Source: Calonectria ilicicola (Eukaryota > Ascomycota > Sordariomycetes > Hypocreales > Nectriaceae). Taken from it: DNA of 64,000 nt. How positions within the stretch are numbered: position 1 is the first letter of the stretch; every line of letters begins with the position of its first letter. The stretch is from positions 5,084,001 through 5,148,000 of the forward strand of contig CP085827.1 of assembly GCA_020809705.1 (NCBI GenBank), given 5' to 3'. The position numbers and the translations under genes were made by a program. Positions 45,949 to 58,516 of the stretch are shown here, one piece after another. A model generated the notes under the pieces. It searched no databases, was not told the DNA's origin, and saw only the letters and a list, made by a program, of their open reading frames with translations.

Positions 45949-47799
45949 ATGAACGAACTCTTTGATGACTTTGCGCAGGCCTATGCTAGGCAGAATGGGT
46001 ACCAACTTGCTCAAACGCTATCACCTGTGGCACTGCCAGGCCAACCCCATCGATTAAGGGCTGTCTGGCAGAGCACCAACTCTCACAGTGTCAAGGGAGA
46101 CATTAAGCACTTCATCAAGTCGAGCACATCACACAGACGTAAGATAGATCATGACGAGCTCAACGGCTGGGTTGAAGTATATGCAGCATATTGGAACTCC
46201 ATCGGTGAGATTTTAGCTGGAGAAAGCGGAAAGGTAAAGCTCCCTGGGTAATTTCTCACATCTGCTGTACTAATTGTGTTCTAGTCTGCATCTTCATGGA
46301 CAAAGGTGTATGAGTCTTGGAAGGACCTGACCTCGATGCTCATTCGAGGTTATAATTCTTTTGGCTTCGCCGCTTGGACTATCCCATCCCTATACATGGT
46401 GGGAAAATATCTTCGTCTATTTGCAATCAAGTCGGATGAGGAGCGCAGTCGCACGGCCAACGACCCGGCGATGGGAGCTAATCTCATGCAAGACGACTTT
46501 GACTCGGAAACAGACAAGCAAGGGCAGCTGCGTGACTGCGAACAGCACCTGAAGCGAATATTCACTTTGTGTCTCAATGACAGGTATGACCCAGACAAGA
46601 TATCTACTTCAAAAAGAACCGACTGACCGCTAGCTTAGAGCGCCATTAGAGGAGTCAAGAAAATGGGGCATATACTTCATCATCAACCTGCTCTTCAAAA
46701 CATACTTCAAGCTAAACTCTGCATCTCTATCGAGGACAATCCTCAAGACACTCGCTGTTTACAAGGACAAGGGAGATATGCCACCCCTTGAAATGTTCCC
46801 CAGATCACAGCGAGTGACGTTCAAATATTACGAGGGTGTGCTGTTCTTCTTGGAAGAAAACTACGTTGAGGTATGGGACTGTTGTCTTGCATGTGCATAA
46901 ATAGTGCTGACAAACTACTTTAGGCCGAAAAGCACCTCACAGAGTCCTGGCAGCTTTGCCACAAGGATGCGCACAAGCAATCCGAGTATGCACCTCCATG
47001 ACACACACCTACATGATGATGCAGAAGCTGACCCTGATAGGCGAATCCTGACGTACCTTATCCCCTGTCGCCTACTCACTAGTCACGTCCTCCCCACCAA
47101 GACTCTGTTGGCAAACTACCCTCACTTGCAGGAGCTGTTCCTCCCGTTGGCCACATGCATCAAGAGTGGTAACCTGCGCGCCTTTGACCTCGCCTTGCAG
47201 AAGGGCGAAGACGAATTTGTCAGGCGACGCATCTACCTGACCCTTGAGCGGGGCCGAGATATCGCCTTGCGTAACCTGTTGCGCAAGGTCTTTATTGCCG
47301 GAGGCTTCGATGAACCGAAAGAGGGTGACACCGCATCCGTACGGCGCACACGTGTGCCCGTTGCTGAGTTTCGGGCAGCGATTAGCATGGGAAGTGGTGG
47401 AGAGTTGATCGATCCGGATGAGGTCGAGTGCCTATTGGCCAACATGATTTACAAGGTGAGTGAGTTGTCAGTCATATTTGTGCTCGTCAGATGGCGGTTG
47501 CCTTTGGGAATCAGTCGAGTGACGAATTTCTTTCGTCAATAAACGTTCAGGATTCGAGAAGCTGCATTCGGGTGGCAGTCATTTGACTAAATACTCGTCA
47601 TTATCTGGTTGCCTTCTCCGGACGTCTGCCTGGGGCATTCACGATCATCATACATTCACACCCTTCCCTCAGCCTTACAAAGACCTGAGTCACTAACCGG
47701 AGTATCTTAATCTAGGATCTTATGAAAGGGTATATCGCTAGGGAGCGAGGTATCGTTGTCCTATCTAAGAAGGGCGCCTTTCCGGGCACCGGCGTGTGA
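45949..47799 (+). CDS. csn12: CSN12-like PCI-domain protein (TREX-2 Thp1/PCID2 family)
   Basis: Six exons: 45949-46233, 46285-46583, 46639-46870, 46924-46985, 47041-47455 and 47716-47799, giving 458 residues. The N-terminal half is helical ([21 protein letters not shown]). The centre has [22 protein letters not shown] and [18 protein letters not shown]. The C-terminal PCI winged helix carries [43 protein letters not shown], and ends [22 protein letters not shown], all hallmarks of fungal CSN12. Members associate with the COP9 signalosome or with Sac3 in mRNA export; which applies here is not decidable. The fourth intron was placed by the joined [15 protein letters not shown]. Confidence 0.9.
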
Positions 47800-49116
47800 G
47801 CAAGACAAGATGATGTTGGCCGGGGCTCACGGCTTGATGTGATACGAGGATATGCGATGCAGCACGGCCATTGGGACCCTTTTTAGACTCGCCGTCGCCG
47901 GTGTTGCAGGACATGGCAGCACGAGGTAGGACCGAGAGTTCAACCAGTAACGGCGACGCTTATCTCGACAAATCAGACAGAGGCCGGTTCAACCATTTGT
48001 TTGCTTTTGACACCATCCCCTTTCCTGTCCGTTTCGCAGAGTCGAGCCCCTCTCAGTCGTTGCACCATATTCACGCTCTATCACAAGACCGTGCATCACC
48101 TTAGCCCGTAGCTCTCAGCCCGTGTTCACAATGCATCCCTGCACGGCCAAGTCGGTTGTACTCCCCATCGTCCCAACCAGAGGGGGAAATTTAGTCCAGC
48201 ATGTTTTCTTTTCGGCGAATATGGATGCTGTTCTGGGCCCCCCGCACTTGAACCTGTTTGGACTGCGTGGGCTGCATCTTTAGCCCGCCAAGTCGTATGA
48301 CTGACTCACTAGGGATATTACTTCCGGGGGTCACATCCGACAAAAGGAAGCTTGTTTCACCATGGATCAGTGGGCCGCAAGTTTTTTTTTTTATTCTAGC
48401 CCGAATCTGTAGACAGCGTGGTGGTGTGGAGGTCATCGTATTCACGCCATTAAAGTGTTTGCAGCGTAGTTCACGATCAAGGGGGTGTCAGCGTAGGAGC
48501 CGTTGAAAAAATGAGAATGAAAGCCAGCATTCAAAATTCTTTGCATAATCTAATACAAACATGCACGCAATGACCGTCGTGAATGGTGATACAATTTCCG
48601 CCCGCGCGAAGGTGTCAGTCTTGGTATTCCCGTCAAAAATAACCTTCCCCGATCCCTGTAAACCTGCCCATCATTGTGAGGCAATCTTTTCCACCGTGAA
48701 TAATAGTAACCCGTGAGCTCCAGCGAAAAGAAAAGATAACAAAGGAAAAAAAGCAATCCCGCAAATTCCCACCAAGAAGTGTAATCCTACAAGTAAAGCC
48801 CCCAGAAAAAAAGTGACCAGTTTGAATAAAAAACAAATATCAAGTGCATAAGCTAGCGCCGTGAAGAAAAGCACGATCGCTACCACAAGACACCCAAAAC
48901 GCCCACTGTTTATGTAGTTTTCGTCGTTCGTTTGTTTCAATTTCGGCTCCCGCGCATTGAAGAAGAGAAAATAAAAGTCATGTCATTAAAAAATCGCAAA
49001 GGCCGTGTAGTGGTGCGTGATTGGAAAGCATTAAGAGAAATGGCGGTTGGAGCGAGGAGTGTTACTGAGGAGGAATGTTAGATTAAGCCGTAGAGCGATG
49101 AGATTGCGATGGATAC
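47800..49116. other. Intergenic, convergent 3' ends
   Basis: No convincing gene. The interval includes a T-rich stretch (48550-48940) that reads as a hydrophobic frame on the minus strand but lacks an ATG. The parts near 47800-48120 are GC-balanced yet hold no domain. Confidence 0.5.
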
Positions 49117-50063
49117 TTACGATGCAGAGGAAATGTCATCAACGTGGTTGCAAAGAGCAACGAAAAGATCAAAGAAAAGTTGGGTTCCGCCATTGTACAT
49201 TTCGAGTTGCATCGTGCCGCTTCGCTTAAAGGTGCTGCGAGAGCGGATAATGAGAGCAAGATAGTGCGCTCGCAGCTTGGAGTCGGTGTCGGGAGTGTTG
49301 TTGTAGGCATATCTAGCCGAGGCCAAGATGGTGCTACACTGGATACCAGACTCTGTTCGTGATTAGAATGCGTGTAAGTGAAAGGCTTGAGGCAAAACTC
49401 ACGGAGTCCTTGCTTTCGCAGAGCAAGCTTCTTGAGTTCCTCAAGGCCATACTTCTCGGCAGCGCAGTAGATGACAGTGTCCTTGAGAAGATCACCGTCA
49501 ACGCCGCGGAGATAGACGGTGCTCTCAGCCGAGCCCTGGTTCTCCTCACCAGCAGGCTCGAGCTCATACGAGTTGCGGCGCTTGTTGTGCACAAGCCGAG
49601 GATAGTAGTCACCCTTGTAGAGGAATTCCAAAACGGAACTGAAGATTTCAGGCTCCTCGTCGGTCAAAGCGATGCGCTTGGTGGCGGCGTCCATGTAACC
49701 GTTTCGAAGAGCGTTGACGAAGAAGGGACTGTTGCAGAGGACGTCTTCGTGCGCAGCAAACAGACGCTGCTCGGCGCCGACGACAAGGGTGACGATGGAG
49801 GAGGTCAAGTTGTTGCTTGAGAGTGTGTAAGTCGGCGAAAATAAAAAGCTAGCAGTGAAAATGAATAAGACTTACTTGGCTGGGGGGCTATCGTCGGTCA
49901 TGATAACACTCGAAGACGTAGTAGGCCTTCGGCTCTGTCGGGATTCATGTCGGCGCTTGCTAACACCACTGTCCTTGCTGAAAGAGGAGCTGGACTTGCT
50001 GGATCGGTGACCCTTGGAGAAGCTCTTGCTTGAAGACTCGTGTCGTCGGGAAGAGGAGAACAT
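49117..50063 (-). CDS. BTB/POZ domain protein
   Basis: Three exons: 50063-49876, 49815-49403 and 49352-49117, giving 278 residues. The first exon is a Ser/Arg/Lys-rich disordered tail (MFSSSRRHESSSKSF). Exon 2 starts the BTB fold: SSIVTLVVGAEQRLFAAHEDVLCNSPFF ... EEPEIFSSVLEFLYKGDY, followed by a longer insertion and the helix YCAAEKYGLEELKKLAL. BTB proteins form dimers and can bridge Cul3 ligases to substrates; no second domain (Kelch, MATH, zinc finger) is present. An alternative last intron (donor GTAAGT at the TAA stop, acceptor CCTCAG) would swap the final residue for about ten others. Confidence 0.85.
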
Positions 50064-51387
50064 TTTTGCGGTTGATGTTGGTGATTTTAAATTAAGTGGC
50101 GATGTTGACCAAAGCGGGATTTTTTTTTTATTGTTGATTATGGTATTGAAATAACAAGCAAAAGACAAGAGATTTTTTTTTCCGGAAAAAAAATGGAAGA
50201 TGAGAGAAAAAGCGTCGATTTTGGACGATGGACCTACCTCAGGCCTGAAGCTACACTGGATGAAGCTGGATGACGAGCCCACCAGAATGCGAGGCAAGAG
50301 GCCATTCTTATAATGCTACAGCAGCATGCACGGGCGGAATATTGGGTTCTGCCTATCAACACACCCCCTGTGCCGGGTGGATGAGGCGAGGCAGCCGGGC
50401 TTGGTGATGACCTCTTTGGTTGGACGCGGCCTGACGCGTAAATTGCCAGGAACATGGGTCGCGATATTGCCACGACCCCACGTGACACTCATTAATGGGC
50501 AGAAGTGAGGATGGATGCCTGGTGGCCTCAAAATTTGGGGGGGCAGGGGCATAGCGCAGGACCCGGCGTAAACGGAAATGTGAGGGGGCATACAGATTAC
50601 GACATGGCGCAAGCAAGGATCTGAGTGCCCCTGAATGTATGACTCGAAAATCAGATACAGGGCGATTCGGGGGGGGCGAAGGTATCCAGCCGGTACTTGG
50701 ACTACGCTGTGGGTGGTGTGGAACAGTGGGTGGGACAGCGGGCACCCGTTCGCCTGAATGCGGCGTGCTCGACGGTGGGCTTCGCAAGGCAGACGTCCTC
50801 CAAGCGCTGGGAATGCGTGGTAGTGCATGCTCGCTCCATCAGCTGCAAGGCTCGCATTTCCGGGGCAAGGCTGGGAAATTTTTACATTGGCCGCATCGCA
50901 GCAGCCTCGCGGAACCAATTGAGGTCAATTGAAGGCCGTCCCGGGCATTTTTCTGTGGGCATCGTCGTTGGACTGAGCCTCTTCATATCTAATTCTAACG
51001 ATCTTCGGGGACACCACTATCACGGCTTCTCGCCCAAAGCACACGCACTTCGGCTGTCCCAAATCCATGCTTTTTTCTGGTGGACCGTAGCTTTGATTGC
51101 CCAAGGTAGGTACCCGGATCAATGCTGGATGCTAGTTACACTAGCGTTTAGCCCCAACACAGCTCTTGGGGAAGCTGTCCCGGGACTCTGTTTGACTTGC
51201 GACGGCATCCTTCACGAGGGCACACACCCCTGCTCCCCCACCATGGCCGAGATGACCACCCGAATTCACTCTACGGCCCATGTCAGCTTAAAGTGCATGC
51301 AGCAGGTATCTATCAAAGCAGCCAAAGGGAAGTCTCCCGCGTCAGCTTGGACCATGTTCTTCTTGCTCGATGGTTTTTCCGCAGGAA
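50064..51387. other. Intergenic between BTB gene promoter and hydrolase 3' end
   Basis: Contains the 5' leader of the BTB gene, with A/T homopolymers at 50120-50195. The GC-rich open frames between 50316 and 51370 lack start context, splice logic and domains. Nothing else seen. Confidence 0.5.
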
Positions 51388-52626
51388 TCAGACCCCCAAG
51401 GGCAAGCCATGTGCCTGGCTCCGTGTGGCAGCCAACACGATGGCCTGCGCAAGGGCTTGTCTGCCTTCAGCCCTCACCATGGCTTCGTTGTGAAGTGCCC
51501 CGCGCACTTTGCGCCGCTCCACCGGGAGCCCGACCTGCTCGCATCTCTGGTGCAGCCCGGTGGCATGGTGGGCAGGGACAAGCTCGTCCTTGCCGGCTTC
51601 AACCATGTATATCCCCGGCAGTCTGTCCTTGTAGCGTTGGGCTATCACGCCGAGGTTCGTCCAGCTGTCAAGATGGTTCCAGAGGAATGGGTACAGATAT
51701 TGGTAGGGGAGCCACTTTTGGGGATATAGAGCGTGCAGCATGGCCTTAACCGAGAGGAAAGGAGTCTCCAGTATAAGTGCATCCAAGTCAAGGTTTGCTG
51801 GTCTTTTCCCCTGCGCAGCCAGATTCGTGGCAAACCCGCATCCAATACTTTGTCCCCAGAGCAGAGTCACTGGTCTAGCACCGTCTGCTCCTTCAGATCT
51901 CTCCTTATGCAACTCAGAAATCCACTGCAGCGCCGCCTCCGTATCCATATTTATCCCTCGCTCGTAGGGCCGGTCGTGTGAAGTCCAGTAGCCTCGGTAG
52001 CTCACGCACACCATGGTATAAGTGAAAGAAGCGTCGGCGTCTCGTGCTCGGCGGAGGATCCAGGACAAATCGGGAAGTCTGGGTGGCAATGACGATGCAT
52101 TCCCTAATTAGAATGTGAGCCATGTTTCAAAGTCGGCAATAGCCACATACGTACCCTGAAAATAGAGGATATAGACGGGGATTTTGATGTGCTCCTTTGA
52201 GCTCGGGCTGGGCGGGGGAGACAAGTCCGAAACACAGAGCGCAATCTCAGTGCCGTCCAAGGACCGAATTCTCTCCTCTCGCCATTGAACACCACCACAC
52301 TCTTTTGCATAGTCCTTAATGCGCATGCTCCTTGCGTCGGGTGGCAGGAAAGGGTTGTAGATGATCATGTTTTGAAACATGACCATGGCCATGCACTTCC
52401 ATGTCCAGAGCGCCATAAAGAGACCACCAAAGAGCAGCGGGGGCATGAGGATCGGCGCAACATGGAAGCTTCTTCTGCAGCTGCGAGCATGCCATCCGCG
52501 AGCGGCATGAGCGTCAATAACTGTTGCGCTACATGCAAGCGATGGCGGCAGCGTCGGCGACCGCAGACCGTAAATGTCCCGTGGCAGCGATCGCTTGGTG
52601 GCGAGACGAAATCGGCTCAGCGCCAT
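51388..52626 (-). CDS. Bem46/ABHD-like alpha/beta hydrolase, membrane-anchored
   Basis: Two exons: 52626-52155 and 52103-51388, giving 395 residues. The N-terminus is basic and followed by one membrane segment (ILMPPLLFGGLFMALWTWKCMAMVMF). The hydrolase fold begins at IPVYILYFQGNASS (oxyanion-hole region, HGN-like) and includes the nucleophile elbow LLWGQSIGCG (Ser in GxSxG), the acid in EAGKDELVP and the His in GALHNE, in the correct order. This resembles fungal Bem46 and animal ABHD12/13-type proteins, which sit at membranes and act on lipids or acylated proteins; the substrate is unknown. The start is the first ATG of the frame. Confidence 0.87.
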
Positions 52627-53332
52627 TGGGAGGTCGTGGCGACAAGCATCGAACGCACCTCACGAAAATGAGAGACTGCGGCAAATACTGGACGCGGAGC
52701 GTGGGAGTCGACGTGGGTGTGAGGCCTGCGTGGTTATGACATGTTCGCTCGCGACTGGACTCGGCCCTGCAATCGGCGATGGGATGCGTAGAGAGCAAGC
52801 ACAGTGGTGTTGCGAGGGAGGCGGCGCATGACAGGTTTGCCAGGGCTCCATGGGCGGGGACATGCAGCCGGACCAATCCTCATCCCCCTGTAGAGTGCCC
52901 TAAGCTACAGTGCATGGTCCCCCAAGAAATAGTGCGCAGTGGACTGATGTCAATTGTTTGGCCGCGGCAGTGTCCCACTTCAGGGTGCACTTCCGCCGTA
53001 CGTCCGCCGCCGCAATCAACGCTTCCACTGACGTCGGCGGGGGGTATGTAAGAACGTGGTAAGCCGCACCGCGGTCTCCGCTCAGAAACCTTTAGAAAGC
53101 GCCTAACAACCCCATCGCTTTACTCATCAACTGCGTAGTTGCTGCCTTGTCCCAGGACCCTGGTGACAGCATAAACATAAACAATACCACCCGCCCGAAC
53201 CCGCCAGAACCCGCCAACCTAATCCAACAAAACTCGTCTTCTTCAACTTCCCCGCCCCCTCACAATTTTCCCCTCCAGCGCAAAAACCCCCCACCAGAGA
53301 GTAGCACCGCCTTTGTCATCACCATATTCATC
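52627..53332. promoter_or_regulatory. Divergent promoter of hydrolase and sds22
   Basis: No coding frame beyond short shadows. The 180 nt before the sds22 start are A/C-rich, as in a fungal 5' leader. A frame in phase with sds22 runs back to 53147 but has no conserved content. Confidence 0.45.
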
Positions 53333-54574
53333 ATGCCTGGCTCCCTTGACAAGGAGAACGATGGCCACGTCCACGTCGAAATCCCAGAAGAGGCCGCTTC
53401 TCCACGACTCGAAGGCGAGGCCAGCCCTGTTATTCGGAACAGCAAAGGCTGGGACGGCAAGCTGCGACTCCCCAAGTCTGCCCAGGTGTCGAACCCTGAA
53501 GCCCTTTCCGACCCCGAATATTCAGACGACGAAAATATGTTGCAGGGCGACCAGATTGCAGCCGACGAAGGTAAGCTTTCTCGCCACACCATAAATCACA
53601 GCCGAGGCTAATTTATGCCTTGTTAGATCTACTGGACGACGAAGACCCTGAAACAGACGAAATTATGCTCTCTCACTCTCGTGTCGGCTCAATAACATCT
53701 CTCAAGCTTGAGCGCTTCAAGAACGTTGTGCGCCTCTGCCTACGTCAAAACAGCATCCAGAAAATCGACGGCGTATCTGCTCTAGCTGCAACCCTCGAAG
53801 ATGTCGACTTTTACGATAACCTAATTTCGCATGTCCGCGGTCTCGACGAGCTTACAAATCTAACGAGTCTCGATTTAAGCTTCAACAAGATCAAGCACAT
53901 TAAAAATATCAACCATCTCACGAAACTAAAAGATCTATATCTAGTGGCCAACAAGATTAGTAAAATTGAAGGGCTGGAGGGCCTTGATAAATTGACCCAG
54001 CTGGAGCTAGGATCCAACCGCATTCGCGAGATCCAAAATCTTGACACGCTCACGAGCCTTGAGGAGCTTTGGTTAGCAAAGAATAAAATTACTGAAATCA
54101 GTGGTCTTGGTGGATTGCCAAACCTTCGCCTCCTCAGCATCCAGTCCAACCGCATTTCAGATCTATCACCTCTCAAGGAGGTGCCAGGCCTCGAGGAACT
54201 GTACATCTCTCACAATGCCCTTGAATCCTTAAAAGGCATTGAGCACAATACGAAGCTTCGCGTGATCGACATTTCCAACAACACGGTGTCAAGTCTCGAG
54301 GGTCTCGGCCCACTTGTAGAACTTGAGGAGTTCTGGGCCAGTTACAACCAGGTTGCCGATTTCAACGATGTGGAAAAGTACCTCAAGGACAAGGAGCAGC
54401 TAACGACGGTCTACTTTGAGGGCAACCCGTTGCAGCTCCGCGGTCCCGCACTATACCGAAACAAGGTCCGATTGACGCTGCCTCAGTTGAAGCAGATTGA
54501 TGCCAGTAAGTGGCCCAGACATATAAAAGTGATGCAATAGCTAACCACCCTTTTTAGCCTTTGTTCGTGTGTAA
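53333..54574 (+). CDS. sds22: Protein phosphatase 1 regulatory subunit Sds22
   Basis: Three exons: 53333-53570, 53627-54505 and 54558-54574, giving 377 residues. After an acidic N-terminus (SDPEYSDDENM, then DLLDDEDPETDEI) come about 11 leucine-rich repeats of 22 residues of the Sds22 class (LTSLDLSFNKIKHIKNI, LKDLYLVANKISKIEGL, LEELWLAKNKITEISGL), and the chain ends IDATFVRV, a strongly conserved Sds22 terminus reached only through the last 52-nt intron. Sds22 binds the PP1 catalytic subunit in nucleus and cytosol and helps its maturation and mitotic exit. ATG at 53333 (MPGSLDKEN) fits fungal orthologues. Confidence 0.96.
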
Positions 54575-54949
54575 CAAGCTACAAAACTCAGTATTTCCGA
54601 GATTTTTGGCGCAAAAAGAGAGGCGTTGGATGGTGTCATTTTATACAAGGTACGGAATTGAAAGGACCAAATAGTGGAATCGCAAGTCTGCCAAATTATA
54701 TCAGGATCAGTGTGAAATGGCTTTGGGGTGAAACGAGTTCATCAAAGACAATGGGACATTTTACAACATCACCCAGAACCAATTGCAAGATATTGGTGGG
54801 GGAAAGTTATATGTTTGTATTCTAAGGTGGACTCCCCATAACGTTCATGGGGCTAGAAAATACAGTCATCATCAACATGAATAAACGCCTAAGATGTTCC
54901 CAAAACAAGTCATGTCCATCACTTTTCGCCGTTAGATCAGAGTTGTTGC

Positions 54950-56274
54950 TCTAAGCAAAGATCCAGAGCTTCTCAGTGTCAAAGTACTGCAAGAAGAGTC
55001 AGCATAAGGAATGTTTGGGCCCAATCGAAGAATACTCACGTTGGTGGGCTGGTTGAACTTGAGGTGAAGATCCATCTTGGAGATGCGCTTCATGTCCTCC
55101 TCGGGGATGTCGAAGCTGCAGCAGTCAAGGTTCTCAGCCATGACCTGGGGTCGGGATGTCTTGGGGATGACGGCCAGGCCCTGCTGGGTGGCCCATCGGA
55201 GGAGCACCTGGGCGGGGGTCTTGTTCAGCTTCGTGGAGAGGGTGGTGAAGACATCGTGCTGCATGAGGGGAGAGGCAAGCTTGGCACGGTCCATGTCGAG
55301 CTCAATGAAGCCGGTAGGGCCAAAGGAAGAGTAGGCAGTCAGAGCGATACCCTCGGCCTTGGCGAGGCGGACGAGCTCGGGCTGCTGGTAGTAGGGGTGC
55401 AGCTCAACCTGGAGGGTGGCAGGGCGGATCTTTGCCGTCTTGAGGAGGTCGTAGATGGCCTGGGACTGGAAGTTGGAGATGCCGATGGAGCGGGCGAGGC
55501 CCTTCTCAACGAGCTTCTCCATGGCGCCCCAGGTCTCCTGGTTGGTGGCCTTGCTCCAGCGGATCTCCTTGTCGCCGTCGTAGTGCCATCCGGGGGGGTA
55601 GCGGACCTCGGGGTCGACGTACTCGAGGGCGACGGGGAAGTGGATGAGGAAGAGGTCGAAGTAGTCGATGCCCCAGTCGGAGAGCTGGCGGCGGGTGATG
55701 GGCTCGACGTGCTCCTCGTTGTGGAACGTCTGCCACAGCTTGGAGACGATGAAGAGGTCCTCGCGCTTCACGATGCCCTCCTTGATGGCGCGGGCGACAC
55801 CCTCGCCGCACTCCTTCTCATTGCCGTAGTCTGCATGGTGGTCACTTGGTCAGAATTGCGTTTTCAACGGGTAAAATGGCATTGGAGCAAAAACCCAGGC
55901 CCGTCAATTTCCCTCTCCCAGGTCATGAGACTCCCGCCGAGACGACTCCTCGCCCCCCCCCCCCCCAGCCCATGAGACCCCCGAGTAGAGGGGTGTCGGC
56001 TGTGCAGGGGTCCTCAGAGGCGGCTCTGTCGGGGTAATTGGGTAAAAACAGTGAGGGGCAGCGAACCAGCAGGGGTCTCCCTGGATGGAGGGGCAGCTCT
56101 GTCATGATGAAGAAAAAAACCACACTTACCACAAGCGCCGTCGAGAAGACGGTAGCCGGCCTTGATAGCATTGTAGACAGTCTCGGCGGTGTTCTTCTCG
56201 ACCTTCCAGAGACCGAAGCCCACCTGGGGCATGTCGATGCCGTTGTTAAGCTTGATGCTGGGGACCTCAGCCAT
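54950..56274 (-). CDS. xyl1: NAD(P)H-dependent D-xylose reductase
   Basis: Three exons: 56274-56130, 55830-55040 and 54986-54951 (299-nt and 53-nt introns), giving 323 residues, the usual size. It is an aldo-keto reductase (family 2): [20 protein letters not shown] at the start, catalytic Asp45, Tyr50, Lys79 and His112, SIGISNFQ in the middle, and the cofactor segment [11 protein letters not shown] (Lys, Ser, Arg binding NADP phosphate). It reduces D-xylose to xylitol, the first step of fungal xylose catabolism, and also L-arabinose. The coding sequence is strongly biased to G/C third bases, which suggests high expression and explains long empty frames on the other strand. XlnR/Xyr1-type motifs lie far upstream (see findings). 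Confidence 0.95.
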
Positions 56275-58516
56275 GGTGATGGTGTTTTGGGGGGTGTAAG
56301 TGGATGTAGAAGGGGAGGAAACGGAACTAGGATAAGGCAATGGATTGAGGAGAATAGAGGAGAGGAGAGCAGGAAGGAAATTGAGAGCAGAGAGGCATCA
56401 TGGAGTATTTATGCCGTCACCGAGCTTGCTCTTCTCCCACCGCGGGGCTACACAGCTCCGTCATGACACATCATGGGCATTGATAGTCGGACACCTGTAC
56501 ACAAGCATAGGGCCGAGACGGCCGGCGAGGAGAAAGGCTCGGGTAGGTTCAACGGGCGAGGCGGAACAGGCGTGTCATGGCAACGAGATATGCCAGCTAG
56601 GGGGGTGCTTCCAAGGCTGTCGACTAACAACCGCGTGGTCGCGCACGATTCAATGTGGTATTGATCCAGCCGGTGCCGCTTTTGCGGGGCGGGCTGCAAT
56701 TCAACCGGAGCGGCGGTGGTGGGTCCATATTCGGAGACTTCACAGACCGCAGTGAGTCGCGCGGCGTCACACCCTAGCAATACGCCCCAAGCACGTTGGC
56801 TCTAGTCTGTCAATTGGGAATTCTGCGGTACGTGATAGGCGGTGTTGATTCTGATGCATCAGAAATAAATCCCGCTCAAGGGACGTTTGACTGCCGTCAG
56901 CCATATCTGGCTTCCCAATTGGAGGCCGATGGAGCATCAGGACTATGTCACCGCGGACACATGACTTACATTGACAACACTGAACTAATACAACCTCGCG
57001 GTATTCTAAAGTAGCCACATATATACCCTCCGTCCGAACCACTAGGATTGGGTTTAATACCAACTTGGCTTGGCTACACCTCCATTCACCCTATCAACCG
57101 ATGCCAAGTCCAGGGTAGCAAGGTGAGTTGCAGAAAGTTGAAGGGTCTCCCATCCACAACTCACCCCTAAAGGAAGGAGGGAAGAAACCAATAATTGAAA
57201 AGCAGCAGTAGATCTACGCCGAAATGACTCGTCAGGCGTGATGCAGCAGCTTTTGAAACGTGCATGTGACGGGCCGTCTTACGGCCACTCGGGACTGATA
57301 GCTTCTCATGCAGGTCCGCTTCTGATTGGCATGGATATCCAAAAGCCGCAAAGGAGGGTGACTATTTTTTCTCTCTCGCCTCTCGCACTGCTGCATTGGC
57401 CCCCCTCTCACTCACCAACGAGACCCTGAAGTTTTTTTTTCTTCCTTGTGCCAAAAAGGAAAGCAGCTCATTTGTGCGTCAATGGGAGGTTGGGGGGTGC
57501 GGGCTGAATTGCCCAGCTGTGATTGATGCGGCAGAGTCCATCAACAGACTCCGGCCCATCGCTCCGGTGGATAATGTGCTCGAACGACACGCTGCATCTC
57601 TACGGGCGTGGGAATTGACCAAAAAATGCCGGGTTCCCCAGTCTTGCATGTTACCAGGAGAGGCGAGAAAGAAACGGGCTGTGCCACATACCTGGTTTTA
57701 CGCGGTGCTTCCTGGGCGTATCATCTCCTCTATCGCCTTTGACATTTCCCATATTCCAGTCAGTGGAAACTGGATCCGGATGACAAGATGCAAGTACTCC
57801 AGCTCATAGAGGGGTGTGATTTGTCGCGTTGCATTTAGCCTGAATTGCAATCCCCACACGCCGGGGAGTGTCGGTGCGTGTCGTCCCACACACGGCTAAA
57901 TGTGCTAGCCTAAGATAGCATCCTGATCCAAGTATGTGGAGATGCTGTCAACACCACGCTGCTATCGAAGGCAATCATGGTGATGGTGGAAATCAAACCT
58001 TTACCGCTCATGTTCTGCACGAGAACTGTATCTGAGAAGCGGGCAACAAAGGCCTCTCCCACCCATCACTCTTCCTTTCCTACGGGAATAATAAAAGGCA
58101 AGACTGAGGTGATGGTGTGATGCTACACATATTTGCTGGGCTAACAATAGATTTCCCGAATATTTGATTCGTTCCACTCAATTGGGAAACCTCAAAGACC
58201 CAGTCCTTTTCTCATGAGCCGGGGTTTTTATGTTGGTCATCCGGGCCAAGAATTGGCGTTCTTGTAGTATGTGCTGAACAAAGAATTCCTCAACATCCCC
58301 ACGGGCCTCAACCTGTACCGAGCTTCAACATGTCCGAACTGGGCACCTAATGTCACACAATGATCTTCGTTAGATCACTCCCACGGCCAGTACCGTCTTC
58401 TGGAAACAAAAGAACTTCAAAGAGATGTCACTCTTGACCAAACAGCATGATTACCATCCCAGTCTCCTTTGTGTCTCGACAAGCTTATTATCTGCAGACA
58501 ACCCCAAAAATCTTCA
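56275..58516. promoter_or_regulatory. Long divergent intergenic region of xyl1 and kinase gene
   Basis: About 2.2 kb without a convincing gene. GGCTAAA occurs on the minus strand near 57834 and on the plus strand near 57893, an inverted pair 50-60 nt apart that matches the core site of the xylanolytic regulator XlnR/Xyr1. Several GGGG/CCCC motifs (CreA-like) lie nearer xyl1. A frame at 57396-57809 has no domain and no support. Confidence 0.45.
56400..56415 (-). promoter_or_regulatory. TATA-like box of xyl1
   Basis: On the minus strand GGCATAAATACTCC lies about 130 nt before the xyl1 ATG, a suitable place for a TATA box. Confidence 0.4.

Noticed and set aside
48671..48940. Hydrophobic 89-codon frame on the minus strand
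   Set aside because: No ATG start; the T-rich strand gives Phe/Leu-rich translation by composition alone.
50697..51749. 350-codon open frame on the plus strand
   Set aside because: Its right third lies antisense to the hydrolase; the rest is GC-rich with no domain and odd composition.
55064..55975. 303-codon open frame on the plus strand opposite xyl1
   Set aside because: It is the mirror of a strongly G/C-third-base-biased gene; no domain, low complexity (Gly/Val/Leu/Glu-rich).
22170..56274. Sugar transporter and xylose reductase as one pentose-use cluster
   Set aside because: They are over 30 kb apart with unrelated housekeeping genes between them; no shared motif was seen in their promoters.
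57396..57809. 137-codon frame upstream of the kinase gene
   Set aside because: No recognisable domain, no supported start, and antisense frames of similar length exist.
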